From positions 1,178,001-1,242,000 of the forward strand of contig NZ_CP102293.1 in assembly GCF_025152575.1 (NCBI RefSeq): a DNA stretch of 64,000 nucleotides, in the 5' to 3' direction. How positions within the stretch are numbered: position 1 is the stretch's first letter; the number at the start of each line of letters is the position of its first letter. The position numbers and the translations under genes were made by a program. Positions 11,175-19,625 of the stretch are shown piece after piece. Below the pieces are notes generated by a model. It saw nothing but the letters and a program-made list of their open reading frames with translations, was not told the DNA's origin and did not search any database. Origin of the DNA: Subdoligranulum variabile. GTDB lineage: Bacteria; Bacillota; Clostridia; Oscillospirales; Ruminococcaceae.

Positions 11175-12116
11175 ATGATGAAGATTTACCGCACAAGAGA
11201 CAAACTGCTGACGCGGGCAGACAATATGGAGGAGGGCAGCTGGGTCTGCCTGACGGCCCCCAGTGAGGCCGAGGTGCGCCAGGTGGCCGCCACACTGGAC
11301 ATCGAACCGGACGACCTGTTCGCCGCCACCGACCCGGAAGAGTCGGCCCGTATCAGTCTGGAGGACGGGTACACCGTCATCATCGTGGACATTCCCTATC
11401 AGGTCCCCGGCTCCGGGGAGGGCATCTACTCCACCATTCCTATGGGCATTCTGCTGACCCAGGAACTGGTGGTCACCGTCTGTTCGGTGGAGACGCCGGT
11501 CATCGGGGATTTCACCTCCTGCCGGGTGAAGGGATTTTCCACCCGGAAAAAGATGCGGTTCGTCTATCAGCTGCTCTACCGTGCCGCCACCATGTACCAG
11601 CAGGAGCTGCGGCTCATCGACCGCCGGCGGCAGGCCCTGGAGAAAAACCTGTCCGGTGATCTGCGGGACAGCGACCTGGTGGAACTGCACGGGTTGGAAT
11701 CCACCCTGGTCTACTTTGCCACCAGTCTGCGGGCCAACGCCACCGTCCTGGACCGGCTGACCCGGTACAAGCGGCTGGAACAGTATCCCGACGACCGGGA
11801 ACTGCTGGACGACGTCATCGTGGAGATCCGTCAGGCCATTGAGATGACCAGCATCTACCGGGACGATATCAAAGGTACCCGGGAACTGTTCAGCTCCATT
11901 CTGGACAACCGCCTGAACAACGCCATGAAATACCTGACCAGCATCACCCTGCTCATGGCCGTGCCCACGGTGGTCAGCGGCCTGTACGGCATGAACGTCT
12001 CCTCAGAGGGCATGCCCTTTGCCAGCAGTGCCGCCGGTTTCGGCATCGTGCTGGGGCTGACCCTGGTGATCTGTGTGGTCACCGCCTGGTTCCTGCACAA
12101 AAAACATATGTTGTAA
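11175..12116 (+). CDS. corA: CorA-family magnesium/cobalt transporter
   Basis: CorA proteins are pentameric inner-membrane channels for Mg2+. The 313-residue product has the usual layout: an N-terminal cytoplasmic alpha/beta domain, a long helical stalk (about residues 145-250), and two C-terminal membrane helices. The first ends in the diagnostic YGMN motif (VVSGLYGMNV) and the second is IVLGLTLVICVVTAWFL, followed by a short basic tail HKKHML. The ATG at 11175 is preferred over an upstream GTG because AGGTGG precedes it by eight bases. The gene is monocistronic, between its own promoter and a strong terminator. Confidence 0.93.
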   Translation: MMKIYRTRDKLLTRADNMEEGSWVCLTAPSEAEVRQVAATLDIEPDDLFAATDPEESARISLEDGYTVIIVDIPYQVPGSGEGIYSTIPMGILLTQELVVTVCSVETPVIGDFTSCRVKGFSTRKKMRFVYQLLYRAATMYQQELRLIDRRRQALEKNLSGDLRDSDLVELHGLESTLVYFATSLRANATVLDRLTRYKRLEQYPDDRELLDDVIVEIRQAIEMTSIYRDDIKGTRELFSSILDNRLNNAMKYLTSITLLMAVPTVVSGLYGMNVSSEGMPFASSAAGFGIVLGLTLVICVVTAWFLHKKHML

Positions 12117-12121
12117 CGCCG

Positions 12122-12160
12122 AACCCCTGCCCGGAAAAATCCGGGCGGGGGTTTTCTTTT
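12122..12160 (+). terminator. Intrinsic terminator after corA
   Basis: The arms ACCCCTGCCCGGA and TCCGGGCGGGGGT form a stable hairpin directly followed by TTTTCTTTT. Confidence 0.85.
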
Positions 12161-12253
12161 GGGGGGTGCTGTGGTACAATATACAGATATATGGAGTTTT
12201 CTCCGTATGGGAAAGCATAGAGGCAACCTGAACAAGGGAAAGGATAAACGACC

Positions 12254-14101
12254 ATGTGTGGTTTTGTTGGTTTTACCGGGCTGCGCGAAGCGCGTGAGGC
12301 GATCCTGCATAAGATGGCAGACCGCATCATCCACCGCGGCCCCGATATGGAAGGGTATCACCTGAGCGGTGACACCCCCGCCACCGCCGTGGCACTGGGT
12401 TTCCGCCGGCTGAGCATCATCGACCTGGCGGCGGGCCGCCAGCCCATGTACAACGAGGACGGCACCGTCGTCTGCGTCTTCAACGGCGAGATCTACAACT
12501 TCATGGACCTGCGCGCCGAGCTGCAGGCCAAGGGTCACATCTTCAAGACCCACTGCGACACCGAAGTCATCCTCCACGGCTACGAGGAGTACGGCAACAA
12601 GCTGGCCGCCATGCTGCGGGGCATGTTCGCCTTCGTGGTCTACGACACCAAGACCAACGTCATGTACGGTGCCCGGGACATCTTCGGCGTCAAGCCCTTC
12701 TACTACACCCAGACCGACGCGGGCGAGCTGCTCTTCGGTTCGGAGATCAAGAGCCTGCTGGAGCATCCCGGGTTCCGCCGGGAGGTCAACGCCGAGGCAC
12801 TGCGCCCCTACCTGACTTTCCAGTACAGCGCCATGAACGAGACCTTCTTCAAGGGCACCTACAAGCTGCCGCCCGCCCACTGGTTTGAGTACAAGGACGG
12901 CAAGATGCATATGGAGCGCTACTGGGATGTGGATTTCCGCCACAAGACCGGCATGAGCTTCGAGGACTGTGCCGCCGAGATCGACGCCCGGGTGCGGGAG
13001 TCGGTGGCTGCCCACCGCATCAGCGACGTGAAGGTAGGTTCCTTCCTGTCGGGCGGCGTGGATTCCAGCTATATCACCGCCTGCCTGATGCCGGACGACA
13101 CCTTCTCGGTGGGCTTTGAGACCCCCGACGGCGGCCACAAGTTCGACGAGACCACCGAGGCCGCCGAGCTGTCCGCCAAGCTGGGCATCCACAACTACCG
13201 GGAGATGCTCACCAAGGAGCAGTGCCTGGACGCCTTTGCGGACATCCAGTACCACATGGACGAACCCCAGTCCAACCCGTCGTCGGTACCGCTCTACTTC
13301 CTGTGCGAGCTGGCCCGCCGCCATGTGACGGTGGTGCTCTCCGGCGAGGGCGCCGACGAGATCTACGCCGGCTACGAGTGGTACGCCGACACCCCGCTGA
13401 TGCAGAAATACAAGCATCTGCCCCTGGGGCTGCGTCATCTGGCCAGCGATGTGAGCCAGCAGCTGCCCTACTTCAAGGGGCATGACTTCATTATCAAGGG
13501 CAGCGGCCGTCCCGAGGACTGGTTCATCGGCCAGGCGCTGGTCTTTACCGAGAAGGAAGCCTACGACATCCTGAAGCCGAAATACCGGGTAGGCCCCACT
13601 GCCCGGGAGATCGCCGCGCCCATCTACGACCGGGTGAAGGACCTGCCGGAGCTGGAAAAGAAGCAGTATCTGGACCTGAACCTCTGGCTACCCGGCGACA
13701 TCCTGCTGAAAGCCGACAAGATGAGCATGGCCCATTCCCTGGAACTGCGGGTGCCCTACCTCGACCGGGAAGTGCTGCGGGAGGCTTCCAGCTATCCCGT
13801 GAACTACAAGATTGCCGGCGACACCAAGGCCGTGCTGCGGGCCGCCGCCAACAAGACGCTGCCCGACGCCTGGGCCAACCGCACCAAGAAGGGATTCCCG
13901 GTGCCCATCGCCAAGTGGCTGGAGGACCCGGCGTTCTCCGCCAAGGTACGCGCCCGGTTCGAGAGCGATGTAGCCGCCGAGTACTTCGACCAGGACAAGC
14001 TGGTGGCCATGCTGGCCGACCCGCGCCACGACCGCCGCAAGATCTGGACGGCCTACACCTTCCTGACCTGGCACGAACAGTTCTTTGAAAAGTGGGCGTG
14101 A
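12254..14101 (+). CDS. asnB: Asparagine synthetase (glutamine-hydrolysing)
   Basis: The enzyme converts aspartate, ATP and glutamine to asparagine. The 615-residue product begins MCGFVGF, so Cys2 is available as the nucleophile of the class II glutaminase domain (about residues 2-200; EDGTVVCVFNGEIYN and the GARDIFGVKPFY block are present). The synthetase domain follows with the ATP-pyrophosphatase loop SFLSGGVDSSY (about residue 260) and the SGEGADEIYAGY block. Length and motifs are normal for AsnB. The ATG follows AAAGGA. It stands between the corA terminator and a structured intergenic region, so it is probably its own unit. Confidence 0.95.
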   Translation: MCGFVGFTGLREAREAILHKMADRIIHRGPDMEGYHLSGDTPATAVALGFRRLSIIDLAAGRQPMYNEDGTVVCVFNGEIYNFMDLRAELQAKGHIFKTHCDTEVILHGYEEYGNKLAAMLRGMFAFVVYDTKTNVMYGARDIFGVKPFYYTQTDAGELLFGSEIKSLLEHPGFRREVNAEALRPYLTFQYSAMNETFFKGTYKLPPAHWFEYKDGKMHMERYWDVDFRHKTGMSFEDCAAEIDARVRESVAAHRISDVKVGSFLSGGVDSSYITACLMPDDTFSVGFETPDGGHKFDETTEAAELSAKLGIHNYREMLTKEQCLDAFADIQYHMDEPQSNPSSVPLYFLCELARRHVTVVLSGEGADEIYAGYEWYADTPLMQKYKHLPLGLRHLASDVSQQLPYFKGHDFIIKGSGRPEDWFIGQALVFTEKEAYDILKPKYRVGPTAREIAAPIYDRVKDLPELEKKQYLDLNLWLPGDILLKADKMSMAHSLELRVPYLDREVLREASSYPVNYKIAGDTKAVLRAAANKTLPDAWANRTKKGFPVPIAKWLEDPAFSAKVRARFESDVAAEYFDQDKLVAMLADPRHDRRKIWTAYTFLTWHEQFFEKWA

Positions 14102-14194
14102 TGCAAGCGCCGCGCGCTTCAAAGAGGGCAACAGCCCCGCACGGCGATGCCTGACGGGTCTGTTTCCCCCTTTGTATTCCCCTTCGACAAAATC

Positions 14195-14296
14195 GCCCCC
14201 AAAACCGCGCACTCGTCGCGAGCTCCTCGCACACAATTTTGGGGGCAATTTCCCTGTAGGTGTCACTGTTGTCGGCACATGTCCGCCAACAGTGAC
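14195..14296. promoter_or_regulatory. Two nested inverted repeats between asnB and the ATP-grasp gene
   Basis: The first pair has ten-base arms GCCCCCAAAA and TTTTGGGGGC (14195-14204, 14237-14246) and could end asnB transcription. The second has perfect arms GTCACTGTTG and CAACAGTGAC (14262-14271, 14287-14296), extended by three more pairs across a one-base internal loop. It lies 30 bases before the next start codon and could be an operator or a leader hairpin. The rest of the 224-base gap shows nothing else. Confidence 0.5.
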
Positions 14297-14325
14297 TATA
14301 TAACCAAGGAGATGCAATTTTTGCT

Positions 14326-15552
14326 ATGAACACCGATCTGATCCCTGTATTCCTGGGTGCCGACCTGAACTGCTACAACTTTGCCCGGGCCTTCCATGAG
14401 GCCTACGGCGTGGAGAGCTACGCCTTCGGCCGGTATGCCATGGCCCCCACCAAGTATTCCAAGATCATCCACTTCACCATCGTGCCGGACATCGACAACG
14501 AACCCACCATGCTGAAAGTGCTCCACGATTTTGCCAAAGAGCACGCCGGCAAGAAGCTCTATCTGTTCGGCTGCACCGACGACTACGCGGCCATGATCAT
14601 CCGCCGCAAGGCCGAACTGCCGGAGTATATTGCCCCCGGCCCTGCCGCCGACCTCTACGGTCTGATCCAGAAGAAGGCGGAGTTCTACGAAGTCTGCGAC
14701 AAGTTCGGCATTCCCTATCCCACCACGAAAGTCCTCACCGCCCCGGCAGACCCTGCCGAGCTCACCGAGGACAAGCTGGGCTTTGCCTACCCGATTATTG
14801 TGAAGCCCTCTTCCAGTGTAGCGTATTGGAAATTTCCCTTTGACGGCATGAAGAAGGTCTACACGGCGGCCACCCCTGACGAGGCCGCGGCCATCGTCAG
14901 ACAGATTTATGCTTCGGGTTACCCCGACAAGATGATCCTGCAGAAGATGGTGCCGGGCGGCGACGACCACATGCGGGTGCTCACCGCCTTCTCCGACGAG
15001 AACGGCAAGGTCCGGGCCATGTGCCTGGGCCACACCATGGTGGAGGAGCACACCCCCCACGGGCTGGGCAACCACGCGGCCATCGTCACCGAGGACACCA
15101 CCGCCCTGCCCCTGGTGGAGAACATCCGCCAGATGCTGGAAGCCTGCCACTACACGGGATTTTCCAACTTCGACATCAAGTGGTCGGGGGAGCCGGGGGA
15201 TTTCCGGGTCTTTGAGATCAATCTGCGCCAGGGCCGCAGCAACTACTATGTGACGGCCAGCGGCATGAACATTGCGAAACTCGTGGTGGAGAAATGGAAC
15301 GACGGCGGCACCGACTGCATGCTCAACCGCAACGAGGTATTCTGGCACCATGTACCGGCCCAGGTGGCCTTTACCTACACCGAGGACAAACAGCTGGTGG
15401 CCAAAGCCCGGGCGCTGAAAGCCCAGGGCAAGGAAGCCTGCTCGCTGCTCTACAAGCCCGACCTGTGGATGAATCCTGTCCGCTACGCCTGCGTGCTGGA
15501 GCAGCTGCGCCGCCAGTTCAAGAAGTTCAAAACCTACTACCCGAAAGGCTGA
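14326..15552 (+). CDS. ATP-grasp ligase, likely D-aspartate ligase for peptidoglycan cross-bridge
   Basis: This 408-residue ATP-grasp enzyme resembles the D-aspartate ligase of enterococci and lactococci, which adds D-aspartate to the side chain of peptidoglycan lysine. The N-terminus IPVFLGADLNCYNFARAFHE matches the family opening. The ATP-grasp core includes YPIIVKPSSS, ILQKMVPGGDDH and the metal-binding FEINLRQGRSN. The start is separated from AAGGAG by 14 bases, and a five-codon mini-frame overlaps it, so initiation may be modulated. It is eight bases upstream of murE, and the pairing of both genes supports a cell-wall role. Substrate identity is inferred. Confidence 0.75.
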   Translation: MNTDLIPVFLGADLNCYNFARAFHEAYGVESYAFGRYAMAPTKYSKIIHFTIVPDIDNEPTMLKVLHDFAKEHAGKKLYLFGCTDDYAAMIIRRKAELPEYIAPGPAADLYGLIQKKAEFYEVCDKFGIPYPTTKVLTAPADPAELTEDKLGFAYPIIVKPSSSVAYWKFPFDGMKKVYTAATPDEAAAIVRQIYASGYPDKMILQKMVPGGDDHMRVLTAFSDENGKVRAMCLGHTMVEEHTPHGLGNHAAIVTEDTTALPLVENIRQMLEACHYTGFSNFDIKWSGEPGDFRVFEINLRQGRSNYYVTASGMNIAKLVVEKWNDGGTDCMLNRNEVFWHHVPAQVAFTYTEDKQLVAKARALKAQGKEACSLLYKPDLWMNPVRYACVLEQLRRQFKKFKTYYPKG

Positions 15553-15559
15553 CCCCGCC

Positions 15560-17020
15560 ATGAAACTGAACGAACTCGTTCGCCACATTGATCACACCGG
15601 CGCCTCGGACGCCGAGATCACCGCCATCACCTACGACTCCCGCAAGGCGGGACCGGGGGCGCTGTTTGTCTGCCTGGTGGGCGCTTGGATGGACGGCCAC
15701 ACCTTCGCCCGCAGCGCCTACGATCAGGGCTGCCGGGCGTTCCTCGTAGAGCATACGCTGGACCTGCCCGCCGACGTCGCCCAGATCGTGACACAGGATA
15801 CCCGGGCAGCGCTGGCCGTCATCGGGGCCGATTTCTACGGCAATCCCGCCGAACAGCTGCACATCATCGGCATCACCGGCACCAAGGGCAAGACCACCAC
15901 GGCGCTGCTGACTTCCGCCATCCTCACCGAGGCGGGACTGTCCTGTGCCTACATCGGTTCCAACGGCGTGAACATCGCCGGGACCCACGAAGCCACCGCC
16001 AACACCACCCCGGAAAGCCTGGAACTGCACCGGCTGTTCCGCAAGATGCTGGACGCCAATGTGCACCACGTGGTGCTGGAGGTGAGCAGCCAGGCGCTGC
16101 GCCACCACCGGGTGGACGGCATCCCCTTTGAGGTGGTGGCCTTCACCAATCTGTCGGAAGACCACATCGGCCCCGGCGAGCACCCCGATTTCGAGGACTA
16201 CAAGGCCGCCAAGCGCCGCCTTTTCGCCGAGTACAACGCCCGAGTCATGGTCTACAACGCCGACGATGCCGTCAGCGATTACATGCGGGCGGGCTTTGCC
16301 GGGCAGCAGGTCAGCTTCGGCATCGGCCACGACGCCGACTACCGGGCGGTGGACCTGGCCCAGTACCGCAGCGAGACCGCCCTGGGCATCGACTTCACCT
16401 GCGAGCACGGCGGCGAAGCCACCCCTGTGCGGGTGATGTCCCCCGGCGCCTTCAGCGCGTCGGACGCTCTGTGCGCCATCGCCCTCTGCGGGGCCTTCGG
16501 CGTGACCCCCGACCAGGCCGCCAAAACCCTGGCCCACACCCCGGTGGAGGGCCGCTTTGAGGTGGTGGAGGGTCTGCCCGGCCGCACCTTCATTGTGGAC
16601 TACTCCCACAACGGGCTGGCCCTGACCAGCGCCCTGAAAACTCTGCGGGCCTACCAGCCCCGCCGTCTGATCTGCGTCTTCGGATCGGTGGGCGGCCGCA
16701 CCCAGGTGCGCCGCCGGGAACTGGCCGAGGCCGCCAGCGCCTGGGCGGATTACAGCATCCTCACCAGCGACAACCCTGACTTTGAGGATCCCATGAACAT
16801 TTTGCGGGACATCGATGCCTGCATGGCCCCCGATGCCCTGTACGCCCTGATCCCCGACCGGGCCGAGGCCATCCGCCAGGCGGTGGCCATGGCAGAGCCT
16901 GGGGACATCGTCCTCTTTGCGGGCAAAGGCCACGAGGATTACCAGCTCATCCAGGGCAAAAAGGTGCCCTTTGTGGAGCGGGACCTCATCCGGGAAGCCT
17001 GCCGTGCCCTGCAGGCGTAA
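15560..17020 (+). CDS. murE: MurE, UDP-MurNAc-tripeptide ligase
   Basis: MurE adds the third amino acid to the UDP-MurNAc dipeptide. The 486-residue protein shows the Mur ligase N-terminal domain, the ATP loop GITGTKGKTTT (about residue 110), the TTPES and EVSSQALRHHR blocks, and the C-terminal domain with KGHEDYQ. The residue pattern that reads DNPR in meso-diaminopimelate enzymes reads SDNPDFEDP here, so the diaminopimelate-binding arginine is missing and lysine is more likely. It follows the D-aspartate ligase-like gene by eight bases and the two are probably co-transcribed. Confidence 0.92.
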   Translation: MKLNELVRHIDHTGASDAEITAITYDSRKAGPGALFVCLVGAWMDGHTFARSAYDQGCRAFLVEHTLDLPADVAQIVTQDTRAALAVIGADFYGNPAEQLHIIGITGTKGKTTTALLTSAILTEAGLSCAYIGSNGVNIAGTHEATANTTPESLELHRLFRKMLDANVHHVVLEVSSQALRHHRVDGIPFEVVAFTNLSEDHIGPGEHPDFEDYKAAKRRLFAEYNARVMVYNADDAVSDYMRAGFAGQQVSFGIGHDADYRAVDLAQYRSETALGIDFTCEHGGEATPVRVMSPGAFSASDALCAIALCGAFGVTPDQAAKTLAHTPVEGRFEVVEGLPGRTFIVDYSHNGLALTSALKTLRAYQPRRLICVFGSVGGRTQVRRRELAEAASAWADYSILTSDNPDFEDPMNILRDIDACMAPDALYALIPDRAEAIRQAVAMAEPGDIVLFAGKGHEDYQLIQGKKVPFVERDLIREACRALQA

Positions 17021-17033
17021 CCACACATACAAA

Positions 17034-17068
17034 AATCCCCCTGCCGGGAAATTCCCGGCAGGGGGATT
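17034..17068. terminator. Bidirectional terminator between murE and htrA
   Basis: A perfect hairpin built on AATCCCCCTGCCGGGAA. On the minus strand it runs into five T residues, so it serves htrA best and probably also stops murE transcripts. The genes converge here. Confidence 0.8.
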
Positions 17069-17080
17069 GCTGTTTACGGG

Positions 17081-18532
17081 TTACTGGGTGCTGCTGCCCA
17101 GGGTGACGGCCAGGGTCAGGACCTTGCCGTCCCGCTCCACCTGCAGGTTGACGGTGTCACCCACATTCTTGTCGGCCAGGTAGCTCTTCACGTTGTTGGA
17201 GGAGCTGACCGCCGTATCGTCCACGGCGATGATGCGGTCGCCTGCCTTGACGCCGGCGGCTTCGGCACCGCTGCCCGCGGTGACTTCCACCACATAGACG
17301 CCGGTGCTGCTGACACCCAGCTGCTGGGCAGTGTTGGCGTCCTGTACGTCATAGATCTTGACGCCCAGGGCCGGACGGGCCACCGAACCGTTCTCGATGA
17401 GCTGGTTGGCGATGTCCATAGCGGAGTTGATGGGGATGGCGAAGCCGATACCCTCGGCCTCGGAGTAGCTGCTCTTGGCGTTGACCACGCCGATGAGTTC
17501 GCCGTTGCCGTTGAAGAGGCCGCCGCCCGAGTTGCCCGGGCTGATGGACGCATCGGTCTGGAGCAGGGTCATGTCATTGTCTTCCACGGTGACTTCCCGG
17601 TTCAGGGCGCTGATGATACCGTCCGTCACGCTGTTGGAGAGGGTGCCCAGGGGGTTGCCCACGGCCACCACCGTCTCACCCACGGCCAGGGCGTCGCTGT
17701 TGCCGATGACCGCCGGGGTCAGGCCGGTGGCGTCGATCTTGATGACCGCGATGTCGGAGGTGGAGTCGGAGCCCACGATGGTAGCGTCATAGCTGTCGCC
17801 GGTGCTCAGTTCCACCTTGACACTGGTGGCGCCGCTGACCACATGGGCGCAGGTCAGAATGTAGCCATCCTGGCTGATGATGACGCCGGAACCGGCGCCG
17901 CTCTGCACATAGTAGCCGCCGAACCAGGTCTGGGAGCCGCTCATCTGCTCGGTGGTGATGGCCACCACGCTGGGCGAGACCACCGATGCGATCTGCTGGA
18001 CGCTCATGGTGGTGCCGTCGGTGCTGTTGGCGTTGGTGGCGTCGGAGGTATCACGCTGGACCTGCTGGACAACCACCTGGTTGCCGGTCAGGCCGGTGCG
18101 GTTGGCCACAATGGCGCCGCCGAAGCCGCTGCCGAAGCCCAGCACCACGACGCCCACGCCGGCCAGGACACGCAGCAGCACCGGATGGTGCTTTTTCTGC
18201 TTCTTGGGGGGCTGCTGGGGGGCGCTGGCGTAGCTGTAGCCGTTGTACCCGCCGTTGCTGCCGCCGCTGAAGCTGCTGGTGTAGCCGTTCGAACCGGTGG
18301 AACCGGTGGCGCCGGTGTAGCCGCTGTTCTGCTGCGGAGCGGAGTTGGGGGTGGAGTAATCGGTCTGGGCGGTGTTGGCGGTGTTCATGCCGCTGCTGCC
18401 CACATTGGGATAGCTGCTCTGGGCAGCCTGGGTGTTTTCGGTGTGGTTCTGGTCTGCCGGGGGGGTGCCCTGGGGGGTACCCTCGCCCGTTGTATGATTA
18501 TAAAGGCCGGAGTAATCAAACTCGTTGCTCAT
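17081..18532 (-). CDS. htrA: HtrA/DegP-type membrane-anchored serine protease
   Basis: The protein degrades or checks misfolded exported proteins at the cell surface. The 483 residues comprise a long Gly/Ser/Asn/Gln-rich cytoplasmic N-terminus (about 1-125), one membrane helix (LLRVLAGVGVVVLGFGSGFG), a trypsin-like domain with the triad His in TCAHVV, Asp in SDIAVIKID and Ser in GNSGGGLF, and one C-terminal PDZ domain (GSGAEAAGVKAGDRI, VERDGK). The start follows AGGAAGGA by about six bases. The low-complexity N-terminus is common in Gram-positive HtrA. Upstream a TATACT -10 (about 18589-18594) is visible. Confidence 0.92.
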   Translation of the reverse strand: MSNEFDYSGLYNHTTGEGTPQGTPPADQNHTENTQAAQSSYPNVGSSGMNTANTAQTDYSTPNSAPQQNSGYTGATGSTGSNGYTSSFSGGSNGGYNGYSYASAPQQPPKKQKKHHPVLLRVLAGVGVVVLGFGSGFGGAIVANRTGLTGNQVVVQQVQRDTSDATNANSTDGTTMSVQQIASVVSPSVVAITTEQMSGSQTWFGGYYVQSGAGSGVIISQDGYILTCAHVVSGATSVKVELSTGDSYDATIVGSDSTSDIAVIKIDATGLTPAVIGNSDALAVGETVVAVGNPLGTLSNSVTDGIISALNREVTVEDNDMTLLQTDASISPGNSGGGLFNGNGELIGVVNAKSSYSEAEGIGFAIPINSAMDIANQLIENGSVARPALGVKIYDVQDANTAQQLGVSSTGVYVVEVTAGSGAEAAGVKAGDRIIAVDDTAVSSSNNVKSYLADKNVGDTVNLQVERDGKVLTLAVTLGSSTQ

Positions 18533-18707
18533 ACGGGTCCTTCCTTTCGCTTTCTTCTGAGAGGGGGTCTTTTCGCCTTCTCTGCTAAAGAGTATACCCG
18601 CGAATTGTGAAATAGGTTTCGCGTGTGCGTGAAAAGAATGTGAAAAGCCGGGCGTTTTTGGCCCGTTCAGCCCTCTTTTTCACACATTTTATCATTTTTG
18701 GCAGCAC

Positions 18708-18736
18708 TTGACAATGCCTGCCGGGGCTTGTATCCT
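18708..18736 (+). promoter_or_regulatory. Promoter for the methyltransferase-helicase pair
   Basis: Consensus TTGACA (18708-18713), a 17-base spacer and TATCCT (18731-18736) lie 24 bases before the start codon. Confidence 0.65.
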
Positions 18737-18759
18737 GTTCAAAGAGAGAGGTGTGCCCT

Positions 18760-19608
18760 ATGCAGATTCGCCGCGAAGGTCCGGTATATACGCTGTACAA
18801 AGAGAAAACACCCATCGGCACGGCGCGGCTGGAACAGGGCGCCGTCCGGGTGGAGATCGACCCGGCCTGGCGCCGCCGGGGCTACGGCAGTTACCTGTTA
18901 AAAGAGCTGCTGCGGCACAACGGCGGCCTGGACCCCAAGGCGGAGACCCGGTTCACCGCCCCCCTGCCTGCCGACGACGCCGCCCGGGCACTGGCGGAAA
19001 AGTTTGATTTCCGCCCCGACGGCACCCGGCTGGTCCGCCGGCGGGTGCCCGACCTGTCGGCGGTGGGACTCTGCCATGAATTCCTCACTGCCCACCTGGC
19101 GCCGGGGGGATTCTGCATCGACGCCACCTGCGGCAACGGCCATGATACCGAATTTCTCTGCCGTCTGGCGGGGCCGCAGGGCAGGGTCCTGGCCCTGGAC
19201 ATCCAGCCCAGGGCCGTGGAGGCCACCAACGCCCGGCTGGCGGCGGCCGGGCTGGACGGCATCGGCCGGGCCGTACAGGCCGACCATGCCCGGCTGGGGG
19301 AGCTGGCCGCGCCCGGCAGCGCCGACTGTGTGCTCTTCAACTTCGGGTGGCTGCCGGGGGCGGACCACGAGGTGCACTCCACGGCGGCGGGCAGCATCCC
19401 GGCGCTGCAGGCGGCGCTGAAGCTGCTCAAGCCCCGGGGCATCCTGGCCGCCGTGCTCTACAGCGGGCAGGTCATCGGGGACAGCGAAAAGCAGGCCGCC
19501 CTGGCCTTTTTCCGTTCCCTGCCGCTGACCCAGTACACCGTGCTGGTCTGCGACTTTGCCAACTGGGCCGACACCGCGCCGCTGCCCTGTTTCATCCTGA
19601 AACGCTGA
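18760..19608 (+). CDS. GNAT-like domain fused to a YtqB/MnmM-type RNA methyltransferase
   Basis: The 282-residue protein has two parts. Residues 1-85 resemble a shortened GNAT acetyltransferase core, with PAWRRRGYGSYLLKELL matching the acetyl-CoA loop pattern RGxG. Residues 100-282 are a class I SAM-dependent methyltransferase of the rRNA methylase-like family that includes YtqB/MnmM, which methylates the tRNA wobble uridine. Motif I is IDATCGNGHDTEFLC, then VLALDIQP, then NFGWLPGADH, a signature of that family. The ATG at 18760 was chosen over a GTG three codons earlier because AGAGAGG precedes it by eight bases. Ligand binding by the first domain is uncertain. Confidence 0.8.
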   Translation: MQIRREGPVYTLYKEKTPIGTARLEQGAVRVEIDPAWRRRGYGSYLLKELLRHNGGLDPKAETRFTAPLPADDAARALAEKFDFRPDGTRLVRRRVPDLSAVGLCHEFLTAHLAPGGFCIDATCGNGHDTEFLCRLAGPQGRVLALDIQPRAVEATNARLAAAGLDGIGRAVQADHARLGELAAPGSADCVLFNFGWLPGADHEVHSTAAGSIPALQAALKLLKPRGILAAVLYSGQVIGDSEKQAALAFFRSLPLTQYTVLVCDFANWADTAPLPCFILKR

Positions 19609-19625
19609 AAGGAGGTCCCCGCCCC

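Noticed and set aside
11855..13483. Long minus-strand open frame opposite asnB (and similar frames opposite murE, pckA, the arginine genes and the ABC exporter)
   Set aside because: High third-position GC in this genome creates long antisense frames. They have skewed composition, no start signals and overlap unmistakable genes.
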